A stretch of DNA of 6,835 nt from an uncultured Clostridia bacterium. Lineage in GTDB: Bacteria; Bacillota; Clostridia; Christensenellales; Aristaeellaceae. Of this stretch, positions 1-5,339 are shown one piece after another; position 1 is the first letter of the stretch; each line of letters starts with the position of its first letter. The notes beneath the pieces are model-generated. The model saw only the letters and a program-made list of their open reading frames with translations, made no database searches and was not told the DNA's origin. A program made the translations under genes and the position numbers. The stretch covers positions 1 through 6,835 of the forward strand of contig CAKUCW010000059.1 of assembly GCA_934643825.1 (NCBI GenBank), given 5' to 3'.

Positions 1-9
1 GGGGGGGGT

Positions 10-253
10 GGGGTTACGTCGGGGCGCTGCCCCGAACCCCGCAAGGGAACGATGTTCCCTTGACCCTTGCTACGCTATCGCTGCGCGATAGCTGGGAGGG
101 AATTTTTTTGTTTGCGGATTAAAGCCGCCGCGAAGCGGAGAAGATTTTTTGAATGGCATCTTTAAGCAGCCGCGAAGCGGAGAAGGGAGTCTGAGGGGGT
201 AACCCCCTCAGGCGGGGCATGGGGTGAAACCCCATCGTAACCCCCGTGACCCC
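10..253. repeat. Composite inverted repeat element 1 (arms A1 and B1)
   Basis: Two three-hairpin arms face each other, with GGGGTTACG at the left outer end (10-18) and CGTAACCCC at the right (236-244), followed by a near copy, CGTGACCCC (245-253). The left arm has hairpin 1 at 19-35 (TCGGGG/CCCCGA), hairpin 2 at 43-61 (AAGGGAAC/GTTCCCTT) and hairpin 3 at 74-92 (GCTATCGC/GCGATAGC), then a T run at 103-109. The right arm, read on the minus strand, has hairpin 1 at 219-235 (ATGGGG/CCCCAT), hairpin 2 at 192-210 (TGAGGGGG/CCCCCTCA) and hairpin 3 at 170-180 (CCGC-GAA-GCGG). Hairpin 3 with its flank is duplicated 42 bp away at 128-143. There is no coding signal. The architecture resembles REPIN or MITE elements; assignment to a known family is not possible from sequence alone. 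Confidence 0.8.
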
Positions 254-336
254 GTTTTCTCCAAGCGCGAAGCGCCCCAAAGCAAGAATCAGGGAGCGAA
301 GCGTTCCTGATTCCGCAACCGCCACATGGAACCGAA
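254..336. other. Short hairpin-rich spacer
   Basis: No gene is seen. A small GCGC-GAA-GCGC hairpin lies near 264-275. An inverted repeat AATCAGG/CCTGATT spans 287-312 and has GCGAAGCG in its loop, the same loop motif as hairpin 3 of the composite elements. These look like further fragments of the same repeat family. Function is unknown. Confidence 0.45.
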
Positions 337-399
337 CTTCATATGCTTCATATGCTTCATATGCCTGATGTGCCTCGTATGCCTCATATGCCTTATACA
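337..399 (-). repeat. CATATG 9-bp repeat array 1 (candidate partition site)
   Basis: Seven contiguous 9-bp units are seen: CTTCATATG at 337, 346 and 355, CCTGATGTG at 364, CCTCGTATG at 373, CCTCATATG at 382, and a decayed CCTTATACA at 391. Read on the minus strand the consensus is CATATGAAG or CATATGAGG. The unit contains the palindrome CATATG. Minus-strand translation gives YEA triplets, but the same repeat falls in unrelated frames elsewhere, so DNA function is more likely than protein function. RHH partition proteins typically bind such short tandem repeats. That this is a centromere is inferred from its sharing with the parA leader and the RHH gene. Confidence 0.75.
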
Positions 400-406
400 C
401 TAAAGC

Positions 407-420
407 GCATGATTTCATGC
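407..420. other. Small palindrome between the twin arrays
   Basis: GCATGA-TT-TCATGC is a 6-bp inverted repeat with a 2-base centre, located between arrays 1 and 2. Just before it, TTATACACT (393-401) differs by one base from the DnaA-box consensus TTATNCACA, but it also overlaps the decayed last unit of array 1. Whether either is functional cannot be judged here. Confidence 0.35.
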
Positions 421-445
421 CGAAAAAGCACACTCATCCGGTGAA

Positions 446-508
446 CTTCATATGCTTCATATACCTCGTATACCTCATATGCTTCGTATGCTTCATATGC
501 CTGATCCG
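446..508 (-). repeat. CATATG 9-bp repeat array 2 (candidate partition site)
   Basis: Seven 9-bp units in the same orientation as array 1: CTTCATATG (446), CTTCATATA (455), CCTCGTATA (464), CCTCATATG (473), CTTCGTATG (482), CTTCATATG (491) and a decayed CCTGATCCG (500). Both arrays are preceded by GAA, giving GAACTTCATATG, and both end in a degenerate CCTGAT-like or CCTTAT-like unit. This suggests duplication of a whole array about 109 bp apart. Substitutions fall mainly at the fourth, fifth and ninth positions and keep a CRTAYG-like core. No plausible protein uses this stretch. Confidence 0.75.
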
Positions 509-620
509 TAAATGGATGGCGAGCAGGGACGCCGGGAATCAGCCGATGTTTTTGCGGCAAAAACCCGTTTCAATCGTAGAATGCTTGCGCATTCTGCTCT
601 GAAACTGCGCTTTCCTGATG
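509..620. other. Non-coding spacer with one stem-loop
   Basis: No convincing gene is seen. A 7-bp stem AGAATGC-TTGC-GCATTCT spans 578-595. Short open frames crossing here lack a ribosome site and run into the neighbouring repeats, so they are treated as chance. Confidence 0.4.
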
Positions 621-833
621 GGGGTTACCATGGGGTTGCCACCCCATGCCCCGCCTGGGGACCAGTCCCCAGACCCCCTCTTCGCTTCGCGGCGGTTTAA
701 AGCCGCAACGCAAAGAATCCCCTCCCCAGCTATCGCGCAGCGATAGCGTAGTGAAGGGTCAAGGGAACTCAGTTCCCTTGCGGGGTTCGGGGCAGCGCCC
801 CGACGTAACCCCCGACGTACCCCCCGTAACCCC
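621..833. repeat. Composite inverted repeat element 2 (arms B2 and A2)
   Basis: The left arm starts GGGGTTACC (621-629, one mismatch to the usual end). It has hairpin 1 at 630-647 (ATGGGGT/ACCCCAT), hairpin 2 at 655-672 (CTGGGGAC/GTCCCCAG) and a weakened hairpin 3 at 683-691. The right arm is the A type in reverse: hairpin 3 at 729-747, hairpin 2 at 761-779 (same stem as A1, different three-base loop) and hairpin 1 at 787-803. Its outer end is a run of three CGTAACCCC-like boxes at 804, 816 and 825. The last finishes two bases before the primase-helicase stop codon, so this arm forms the 3' flank of that gene and could shape its transcript end. That role is an inference. Confidence 0.8.
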
Positions 834-834
834 G

Positions 835-2730
835 TCACTTCTCCCGGAAGAAGTTGAACATCGGGTAGTACTCGAACTCGAGCTTGTCGCCGACGCAGCC
901 GTTGCGGTTTTTGAGAATCACCGCTTCGATCTGCCGGGGGTTTTTCTTTTTCGCTTCCGTCGGGTCGAAGTTCGCGTCGCCTGCGCCGCGCAGCTGTAAG
1001 CCGATCAGGACGTCGCTCGAATACTCGATCGCGCCGGACTCCTTGAACGCTTCCATGCTGATCTTCTGCCCGTAACTCATGCGGTTCAGACTCGATACCG
1101 CAATGACCGGCAGCTTGTAATCCCGGCTGATCCGCTTCAGCTCCAAGACCGCTTTGTCCATGTTCTGCTTGTCCGTCGCCCGCTCGTTGTGCGGCGCGAT
1201 GATCTGCAGATAGTCCACAATCACCAAAGGCGTGCGCCCCGTCATCTCGATGTGCCGCGCTATGCGCTCGCGGATCGCCGTCACGTCGATGTCCCCGACG
1301 CCCTCAGCGACAAACAGATGATCCGCGTATTCCCCGTACCGCGTCACCGCGTCCCGGATGATGCCGCGCTCTTTCTCGCTGTACTGCGCGTAGCGCCGCC
1401 CGTCCGTGATCCCCCGCGCCGTCTTCGCGCAGACCATGCCTAGCTTCCGCTCCAGCGCCAGCGCCAGCGTGTGCCGGGAGATCGATTTCGCCATCAGCTC
1501 CGTTTTCGCCATCTCCAGCGAGAACATCAGCACGTCATGCCCCGCCGCCGCAGCCTGATCGCCGATCTGCGTGACCAGCGTCGTCTTGCCCAGCGAGGAA
1601 ATCGCGCCCACGATGTACAGCCCCTCATACAGCCCCCCGTCCAGCGCCTTGTCAAGCGCTGCAAACCCGGTCGGCAGGCAGGGCGTATCGACGCTTTTCG
1701 CGATCCCGTCCACAAACGCCTGTAAATGCCCCTGTAAGCTCGTCTGGCGGTAGGTAAGCCTTTCTATCTCTGGCAGCCTTTCGCCGTCTTCTATGCCCCT
1801 TAGAAACGATTCTGGAGCCATTTGCAGCGCTTCGTTGGCATCCTTCCACTCGCCGCACGGGTTATAGACGAAATACGGCAGGTTTTCCGCCTTGAGTCCC
1901 GCCGCGAGTTCTTCGGACGCCTTTCTGCCGCGCTCGTCGTTATCCAGCGCGAGGATGAGGGGCTGAGCGGGATGATTCCCTCTCAGCCGCTCCAGCAGCA
2001 GGCGGACGTTAGAGGCGCTGCCCAGACCGACGGCTTCGCCGCCCGCCTCGACGATGGACATGGCGTCGATCTCGCCTTCCACGACGAAAACGGGCTTCAC
2101 CGCCTGATCCAGCGCTTCAGCGTTAAACAGGCGCGTCTTGCCGACCTTGACCTTGGTATACCGCGCCTCCTGTTCGCTCAGCGCGTCCTTGCCGCGCACG
2201 TCGCGGGCCAGATAGCTGGTTCTGCCCGTGGGGATGATGAGCCTGGGCGAAGCCGGCACGGAAGCCGGCGCTTTCGGGTTTCGCCAATTCGGGTCATAGC
2301 CGAGGTGGAAGCGTGCGCAGGTCTTGGCGGACAGCCCCCGCCTCTGCGGATAATCCGTCTGTGCCAGCCTTGCCTCTGCCGCCCGGAAAAAAGCCGTGCA
2401 GTCCGCTTCCGGCGCTTCCTGCTGCTTCGGCTGTGTCGGGCGCTTCCGCTCCGCCCGAACTGTCATGCCGTAATACGCCGCCGCGCCGGACAGTTTCTCC
2501 GCGAACGTATCCAGCCCGAACGCCAGCCCATACAGATCCAGCACGTCATAATACCCGCCGCAGGCAAAGCATTTCCAGTGCGTCGGCGAGCCCGGATCAC
2601 GGTGCAGTCCCGTTCCGTTTCGTCCGCTCCCGCTCCCGCACTGCGGGCAGACATAGCCCTTCCCTTTTCCGTCCCGAGCCAAGAACTCCGGCTCTCTCTC
2701 GTTAATCGCATCGAGCATCGCGTGATCCAT
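835..2730 (-). CDS. Bifunctional primase-helicase (zinc ribbon, TOPRIM, DnaB-type helicase)
   Basis: This 631-residue protein should unwind DNA as a hexamer and synthesise primers, like T7 gp4; TWINKLE has a related layout. An N-terminal zinc ribbon of primase type has C28, C31, C54 and C57. A TOPRIM fold covers roughly residues 211-300, with E218, G219, E220 and D222, the D263-N264-D265 motif and a KDANE motif at 296-300. The DnaB-like RecA fold follows from about 350: Walker A A376-ISSL-GKTT (K382), SLEM at 404-407, Walker B VIVDYLQI with D506, and a C-terminal KNRNG with candidate arginine finger R609. All motifs for both activities look intact. The start is supported by AAGGAGT six to seven bases upstream (2736-2742). 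The gene points away from the par operon. No convincing promoter was found. Composite element 3 would lie in its leader and element 2 abuts its stop codon. An ordinary phage helicase of this class is the main alternative to a plasmid one. Confidence 0.93.
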   Translation of the reverse strand: MDHAMLDAINEREPEFLARDGKGKGYVCPQCGSGSGRNGTGLHRDPGSPTHWKCFACGGYYDVLDLYGLAFGLDTFAEKLSGAAAYYGMTVRAERKRPTQPKQQEAPEADCTAFFRAAEARLAQTDYPQRRGLSAKTCARFHLGYDPNWRNPKAPASVPASPRLIIPTGRTSYLARDVRGKDALSEQEARYTKVKVGKTRLFNAEALDQAVKPVFVVEGEIDAMSIVEAGGEAVGLGSASNVRLLLERLRGNHPAQPLILALDNDERGRKASEELAAGLKAENLPYFVYNPCGEWKDANEALQMAPESFLRGIEDGERLPEIERLTYRQTSLQGHLQAFVDGIAKSVDTPCLPTGFAALDKALDGGLYEGLYIVGAISSLGKTTLVTQIGDQAAAAGHDVLMFSLEMAKTELMAKSISRHTLALALERKLGMVCAKTARGITDGRRYAQYSEKERGIIRDAVTRYGEYADHLFVAEGVGDIDVTAIRERIARHIEMTGRTPLVIVDYLQIIAPHNERATDKQNMDKAVLELKRISRDYKLPVIAVSSLNRMSYGQKISMEAFKESGAIEYSSDVLIGLQLRGAGDANFDPTEAKKKNPRQIEAVILKNRNGCVGDKLEFEYYPMFNFFREK

Positions 2731-2735
2731 CTCTC

Positions 2736-2742
2736 ACTCCTT
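2736..2742 (-). promoter_or_regulatory. Ribosome binding site of primase-helicase
   Basis: AAGGAGT on the minus strand, ending five bases before the ATG at 2730. It fixes the start, because no comparable site precedes the nearby internal ATG at codon 5. Confidence 0.75.
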
Positions 2743-2752
2743 GGTATGCGTG

Positions 2753-2959
2753 GGGGTTACGATGGGGCTGCCGCCCCATGCCCCGCCTGGGGACCAGTCC
2801 CCAGACCCCTTCTCCGCTTCGCGGCGGTTTTAAGTCTTTTAGCGAGCAGTGCGCATGCGCACTGCAAGAACACTTTGTTTAAGCTGCCGCGAAGCGAAGG
2901 CGGGAGTCTGAGGGGGTAACCCCCTCAGGCGGGTTTGGGCGGCAGCCCAACGTAACCCC
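2753..2959. repeat. Composite inverted repeat element 3 (arms B3 and B4)
   Basis: Perfect 9-bp inverted ends, GGGGTTACG (2753-2761) and CGTAACCCC (2951-2959), bound a 207-bp element. The left arm has hairpin 1 at 2762-2779 (ATGGGGC/GCCCCAT), hairpin 2 at 2787-2804 (CTGGGGAC/GTCCCCAG) and hairpin 3 at 2814-2824 (CCGC-TTC-GCGG). The right arm, reversed, has hairpin 1 at 2935-2950 (TTGGGC/GCCCAA), hairpin 2 at 2909-2927 (TGAGGGGG/CCCCCTCA) and a weak hairpin 3 near 2888-2896. The centre holds a 20-bp perfect palindrome. The element sits directly upstream of the primase-helicase ribosome site and so probably lies in its untranslated leader. No obvious target duplication flanks it. Confidence 0.8.
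2846..2865. repeat. 20-bp perfect palindrome in the centre of element 3
   Basis: GCAGTGCGCATGCGCACTGC equals its own reverse complement along the full 20 bases. It lies between the two facing arms of composite element 3. It could be a dimeric protein site or a cruciform. Without a loop it is a poor RNA hairpin at the very centre, though the outer bases could still pair. Confidence 0.7.
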
Positions 2960-2999
2960 GTTCTCCCCCGTTCTTCGTGGCTTTTTTATTTTAGCATAG

Positions 3000-3036
3000 G
3001 CTCGCGCCTTAAAGGCGTGAGCATGTGCGCCTTTAA
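3000..3036. promoter_or_regulatory. Two mutually exclusive hairpins
   Basis: Stem 1 pairs GCTCGCGCC (3000-3008) with GGCGTGAGC (3014-3022), nine pairs including one G-T. Stem 2 pairs TTAAAGGCG (3009-3017) with CGCCTTTAA (3028-3036), nine perfect pairs. They share bases 3014-3017 and cannot both form. No T run follows on either strand in the right place for a terminator. A leader or antisense RNA switch is possible, but no promoter feeding it was identified. Immediately downstream a 7-bp AACCGTT is repeated (3035-3041 and 3044-3050). Confidence 0.4.
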
Positions 3037-3106
3037 CCGTTATAACCGTTTTAAGAAAAATGACCCCCAAAAAACCTAGGTGGCATAAGGCCAAAAAAAA
3101 AGTTTT

Positions 3107-3233
3107 GCGGGAACAACACCCCCCCTTTTGCGGGAACAACACCCCCCCTTTTGGTTTTGACTCTCCGCGGGCGAAAATGCGAGTTTGCCCTGATGTCGCC
3201 TCAATTCCGTGCGGGAACAACTACCCCCCTTTT
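3107..3233 (+). repeat. Iteron-like 23-bp repeats, candidate replication origin
   Basis: Two perfect tandem 23-bp copies occupy 3107-3129 and 3130-3152. Each reads GCGGGAACAAC, then A, seven C, and four T. A third copy at 3211-3233 differs at two bases (TA replacing AC after GCGGGAACAAC). A-rich DNA flanks the set (3093-3101 and 3234-3258). Direct repeats of about two helical turns next to AT-rich DNA are typical of iteron origins bound by winged-helix initiators, and such an initiator candidate lies in the adjoining operon. The origin role is inferred from this. Only three copies are seen, and the C tract could instead be a structural element. Confidence 0.6.
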
Positions 3234-3278
3234 GTGAATTTTGAAAAACGGGCAAAAATCGCCTCGTTCGGGGCGGAT

Positions 3279-3307
3279 TTGACGCCCGGGAGGGGGTGCG
3301 GTATAAT
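3279..3307 (+). promoter_or_regulatory. Sigma-70/SigA-type promoter of the par-rep operon
   Basis: TTGACG at 3279-3284, a 17-bp spacer and TATAAT at 3302-3307 form a near-perfect vegetative promoter. Transcription should start near 3313-3316. That leaves a leader of about 80 bases containing CATATG array 3 before parA. It lies 46 bp downstream of the last iteron-like repeat, so origin and promoter are adjacent. Confidence 0.85.
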
Positions 3308-3327
3308 GGCAGGGAAGGCACGCAAGA

Positions 3328-3381
3328 CATACGAAGCATATGAGGCATATGAAGCACATGAAGCATACGAGGCATATGAAG
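3328..3381 (+). repeat. CATATG 9-bp repeat array 3 in the parA leader (candidate operator and centromere)
   Basis: Six contiguous units: CATACGAAG (3328), CATATGAGG (3337), CATATGAAG (3346), CACATGAAG (3355), CATACGAGG (3364) and CATATGAAG (3373). Variation is limited to CA(T/C)A(T/C)GA(A/G)G. The array starts about 15 bp after the expected transcription start and ends one base before the parA ribosome site. Protein bound here would be well placed to block the promoter region, which fits the autoregulation typical of RHH partition proteins. Orientation is opposite to arrays 1 and 2. Confidence 0.8.
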
Positions 3382-3382
3382 C

Positions 3383-3388
3383 GGAGGG
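3383..3388 (+). promoter_or_regulatory. Ribosome binding site of parA
   Basis: GGAGGG four bases before the ATG at 3393. It decides the parA start against the longer open frame. It lies one base after the last CATATGAAG unit, so binding to the DNA array and access to the ribosome site are physically linked in this leader. Confidence 0.75.
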
Positions 3389-3392
3389 CGTT

Positions 3393-4169
3393 ATGGCTAG
3401 AATTACGGCATTGATCAATCAAAAGGGCGGCGTCGCCAAGACGACCACCGCCCACGCGCTGACGATGGGGCTTGCCCGGCAGGGAAAGCGCGTGCTGGCG
3501 ATCGACTGCGACCCGCAGGGCAACCTCTCCTTCTCGATGAAGGCGGATGAAACGCTTGTCGGGCTGTACGAAGCGTTTCGCGGGGACGCCTCGGCGCAGG
3601 ACGTCATCCAGACCACGCCGCAGGGCGCGGACCTGATCGCGTCCTCGCTCGACCTGTCCGCGGCGGATATGGAGTTCACGCGGGTCGGGCGCGAATATAT
3701 GCTCAGGAGCCTGTGCGACGCGGTGGCGCCTCAGTATGACCACATCATCATCGACTGCCCGCCCGCGCTGGGCGTGCTGACCCTCAACGCGCTGACGGCG
3801 GCGGACGATATGGTCATCCCCGTGGGACTCGAGGTCTTCTCCCTGCAGGGGCTCAAGCAGCTTTTCGCCACCATGGAGAACGTGCGGCGCTACTGCAACC
3901 CCCGGCTGAAGGTCGCGGGCATCCTCATCACGCGCAGGGGCAACCGCGCCAGCCTGACCCGCGAGCTGATCGACGTGATCGGACAGACCGCGAAGGATCT
4001 GAACGTCTATCTCTACCCGACCGTGATCCGCGAGGCGGTCGCCGTGCGCGAGGCGCAGGTCATGCAGGAAAGCCTGTTTGACTCCCATCCCAAGGCGGCG
4101 GTGACGGCGGATTACGCGGCTTTCGTCAAGGACTATCTGAATCAGGAGGACGAACATCATGGCACTTAA
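3393..4169 (+). CDS. parA: ParA-family partition ATPase (type Ib, short form)
   Basis: This 258-residue ATPase should bind nucleoid DNA non-specifically in its ATP form and, with its partner, distribute plasmid copies. The deviant Walker A KGGVAKTTT is at residues 11-19, with signature lysine K11 and catalytic-loop K16. Walker A' DCDPQGN is at 38-44 and Walker B HIIIDCPPALG has D121. No N-terminal helix-turn-helix is present, which points to the short Soj/type Ib class paired with a small RHH protein. The frame stays open upstream, including an ATG at 3306. That ATG overlaps the TATAAT box and precedes the expected transcription start, and the added residues would merely translate array 3. 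The start at 3393 has GGAGGG at 3383-3388. The end overlaps the next gene by 11 bp, suggesting translational coupling. Confidence 0.94.
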   Translation: MARITALINQKGGVAKTTTAHALTMGLARQGKRVLAIDCDPQGNLSFSMKADETLVGLYEAFRGDASAQDVIQTTPQGADLIASSLDLSAADMEFTRVGREYMLRSLCDAVAPQYDHIIIDCPPALGVLTLNALTAADDMVIPVGLEVFSLQGLKQLFATMENVRRYCNPRLKVAGILITRRGNRASLTRELIDVIGQTAKDLNVYLYPTVIREAVAVREAQVMQESLFDSHPKAAVTADYAAFVKDYLNQEDEHHGT

Positions 4170-4596
4170 AAAGGGCAAAGCGACGGACGCCGTCGCCAAG
4201 CTGTTCAGCGTTCCGGCGGTCGAAACCAAGGAAGAACTTCATATGCCTGAAGCACACGAGGCACATGAAGCATATGAAGAACAGGCGAAACCTCGTATGC
4301 CTCATATGCCTGACACACATGAAGCATACGAAGTTCAGACCAAACATCCTATGCCTGAAGCATATGAAGCACATGAAGCTGAGCCGTACAGCGCCATGAC
4401 CACGCAGGGCAAGAAGGGCAAAAAAGCCCAGCGCATGACGATGGCTTTTTCCGAAGAAAACATGGCGTACATCCGCACCATGGGCAAACTGGAGAGCGGC
4501 GGCGCGACGGCATATGTCAATCGCCTGATCGAGGCGGATCGTCAAAAGAACGCGGACGTGTACAGGCAGATGAAAGCGCTGCTGCCGGACGCATAA
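4159..4596 (+). CDS. RHH-type centromere-binding protein (ParB-like partner of ParA)
   Basis: A 145-residue protein in three parts. Residues 1-26 are a basic start (MALKKGKATDAVAKLF) of the kind that often contacts ParA. Residues 27-80 form a low-complexity tract of three 18-residue repeats built of MP, HEA and YEA units. Residues 85-145 look like a ribbon-helix-helix DNA-binding fold: lysine-rich lead (KKGKKAQ), strand RMTMAF at 92-97, helix from about 98, turn LESGG at 111-115, and second helix to about 130. The gene overlaps the end of parA by 11 bp and has AGGAGGA at 4144-4150. Gene order and size fit type Ib partition pairs such as ParG or omega-like proteins, though no specific family is recognised. 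The middle tract is encoded by inverted CATATGAAG units, so it may exist because of the DNA site rather than the protein. Confidence 0.82.
   Translation: MALKKGKATDAVAKLFSVPAVETKEELHMPEAHEAHEAYEEQAKPRMPHMPDTHEAYEVQTKHPMPEAYEAHEAEPYSAMTTQGKKGKKAQRMTMAFSEENMAYIRTMGKLESGGATAYVNRLIEADRQKNADVYRQMKALLPDA
4237..4378 (+). repeat. CATATG array 4 inside the RHH gene: three 54-bp units with inverted half-sites
   Basis: Clusters begin at 4237, 4291 and 4345, exactly 54 bp (six 9-bp steps) apart. Each has one or two reversed units, a CCTGAAG or CCTGACA centre, then two or three forward units. Cluster 1 is CTTCATATG, then CACACGAGG, CACATGAAG and CATATGAAG (to 4279). Cluster 2 is CCTCGTATG and CCTCATATG, then CACATGAAG and CATACGAAG (to 4333). 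Cluster 3 is CATCCTATG, then CATATGAAG and CACATGAAG (to 4378). Unlike arrays 1-3, orientation is mixed. The reading frame stays open, giving an 18-residue protein repeat (residues 27-44, 45-62 and 63-80). Confidence 0.8.
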
Positions 4597-4607
4597 AGGA
4601 GCCTGTC

Positions 4608-5330
4608 ATGACAGAAAAGAGAACGCTGTATTTTGATCCCCGAAAGATGATGACGCGCAAGCGCTGGACGGTGCAGGAGACCGGGCAGGGGATTATCGCC
4701 ATGACCGGCTATGCGTGCATGGGGGATAGCGACATGACGGCGCTCTGCACGGGCAAGGAGATGCAGGACCGCATCCGTCAGGCGTCCGCGGAGAAGCCGA
4801 AGGAAATGGAGCTGTACCTGCGCATCGCCAATTGGCTGATGAGCCGCCGCCGCGAGGTGCTGCCGCTCAAGGGGCACGCGATGCAGATGATCTACCTCAT
4901 CTGGCGCGGGCTGTTTGTGGATATGACGCACGACGTGCTTCAAAAATCCGAATTGAAGGATGAGCGCCTGCAAGCCAAGAAGGAGGCGGTGGCGGAAACG
5001 CTGTCGCTTTCGTCCGAACAGATTCGCGAAACCGTTGCGCTGCTGCGCGATGATATGCAGACGATTGTGGCGTTTAACCTGCTGATGAATTTCCTGAGCG
5101 GGGTTTATCAGATCGATACGTTCGGCTACCAGATCAATATGGATCCCGAGGGCGCCATGTATGACGAGATACTGATTCTGGATCAGGTGTCCGGGCACAG
5201 CGCCGGGCTGTTCGAGATCGAGGAGCTTGCGATTCCTCAATCAAAAATCGACGCCGTTCGCGAGCTGGTGGAGAGCGGCTATACGTTCGGGATCAGCGAT
5301 ACCCGCCTGCTGGATCTGCTTTGCACCTGA
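4608..5330 (+). CDS. Unrecognised 240-residue operon protein
   Basis: No family is recognised. The product is predicted cytoplasmic, with no signal peptide and no clear membrane helix; IYLIWRGLFVDM at 95-106 is hydrophobic but short. It is unusually rich in methionine (16 of 240). The first third is basic (PRKMMTRKRW at 11-20). The middle (about 110-165) is charged and probably helical, and could form a coiled coil around KDERLQAKKEAVAETL. The gene begins 11 bases after the RHH stop codon, with AAAGGAGC just upstream, and ends nine bases before the next gene, so it is firmly in the par-rep operon. Position suggests a role in replication control or maintenance, such as an initiator accessory or copy-control factor. 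That is inference from neighbours only. Confidence 0.85.
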   Translation: MTEKRTLYFDPRKMMTRKRWTVQETGQGIIAMTGYACMGDSDMTALCTGKEMQDRIRQASAEKPKEMELYLRIANWLMSRRREVLPLKGHAMQMIYLIWRGLFVDMTHDVLQKSELKDERLQAKKEAVAETLSLSSEQIRETVALLRDDMQTIVAFNLLMNFLSGVYQIDTFGYQINMDPEGAMYDEILILDQVSGHSAGLFEIEELAIPQSKIDAVRELVESGYTFGISDTRLLDLLCT

Positions 5331-5339
5331 GGAGGAGCT

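Noticed and set aside
74..109. Intrinsic terminator formed by hairpin 3 of arm A1 and the T run
   Set aside because: Eight G-rich bases separate the stem from the T run, and no gene upstream is visible in the window. It remains possible but unsupported.
119..433. Minus-strand open frame of 104 residues with a YEAYEA tract
   Set aside because: It starts at GTG without a ribosome site, is made of array 1 plus composite-element DNA, and its YEA tract is a by-product of the 9-bp repeat.
337..508. CRISPR array
   Set aside because: Units are contiguous 9-mers without spacers, and no cas gene is present.
1822..2919. Plus-strand open frame of 365 residues
   Set aside because: It lies opposite the primase-helicase gene, whose motifs are intact; its composition is arginine-rich shadow sequence with no domain or ribosome site.
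3000..3022. Intrinsic terminator
   Set aside because: The T run (2982-2993) precedes the stem on the plus strand, and the minus strand has A residues after it, so neither direction fits.
3241..3246. Promoter for the primase-helicase gene on the minus strand
   Set aside because: Candidate -10 boxes near 2988-2993 and 3039-3045 lack a -35 box at a proper distance, so no promoter is called.
3060..3392. N-terminal extension of parA (111 more residues), or a start at 3306
   Set aside because: It would translate the iterons and the promoter. ATG 3306 overlaps the TATAAT box and lies before the expected transcription start. ParA relatives begin at the MARITALINQKGG-like end.
3201..4229. Minus-strand open frame of 342 residues opposite parA
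   Set aside because: It is the shadow of a gene with clear ATPase motifs and shows no ribosome site or recognisable domain.
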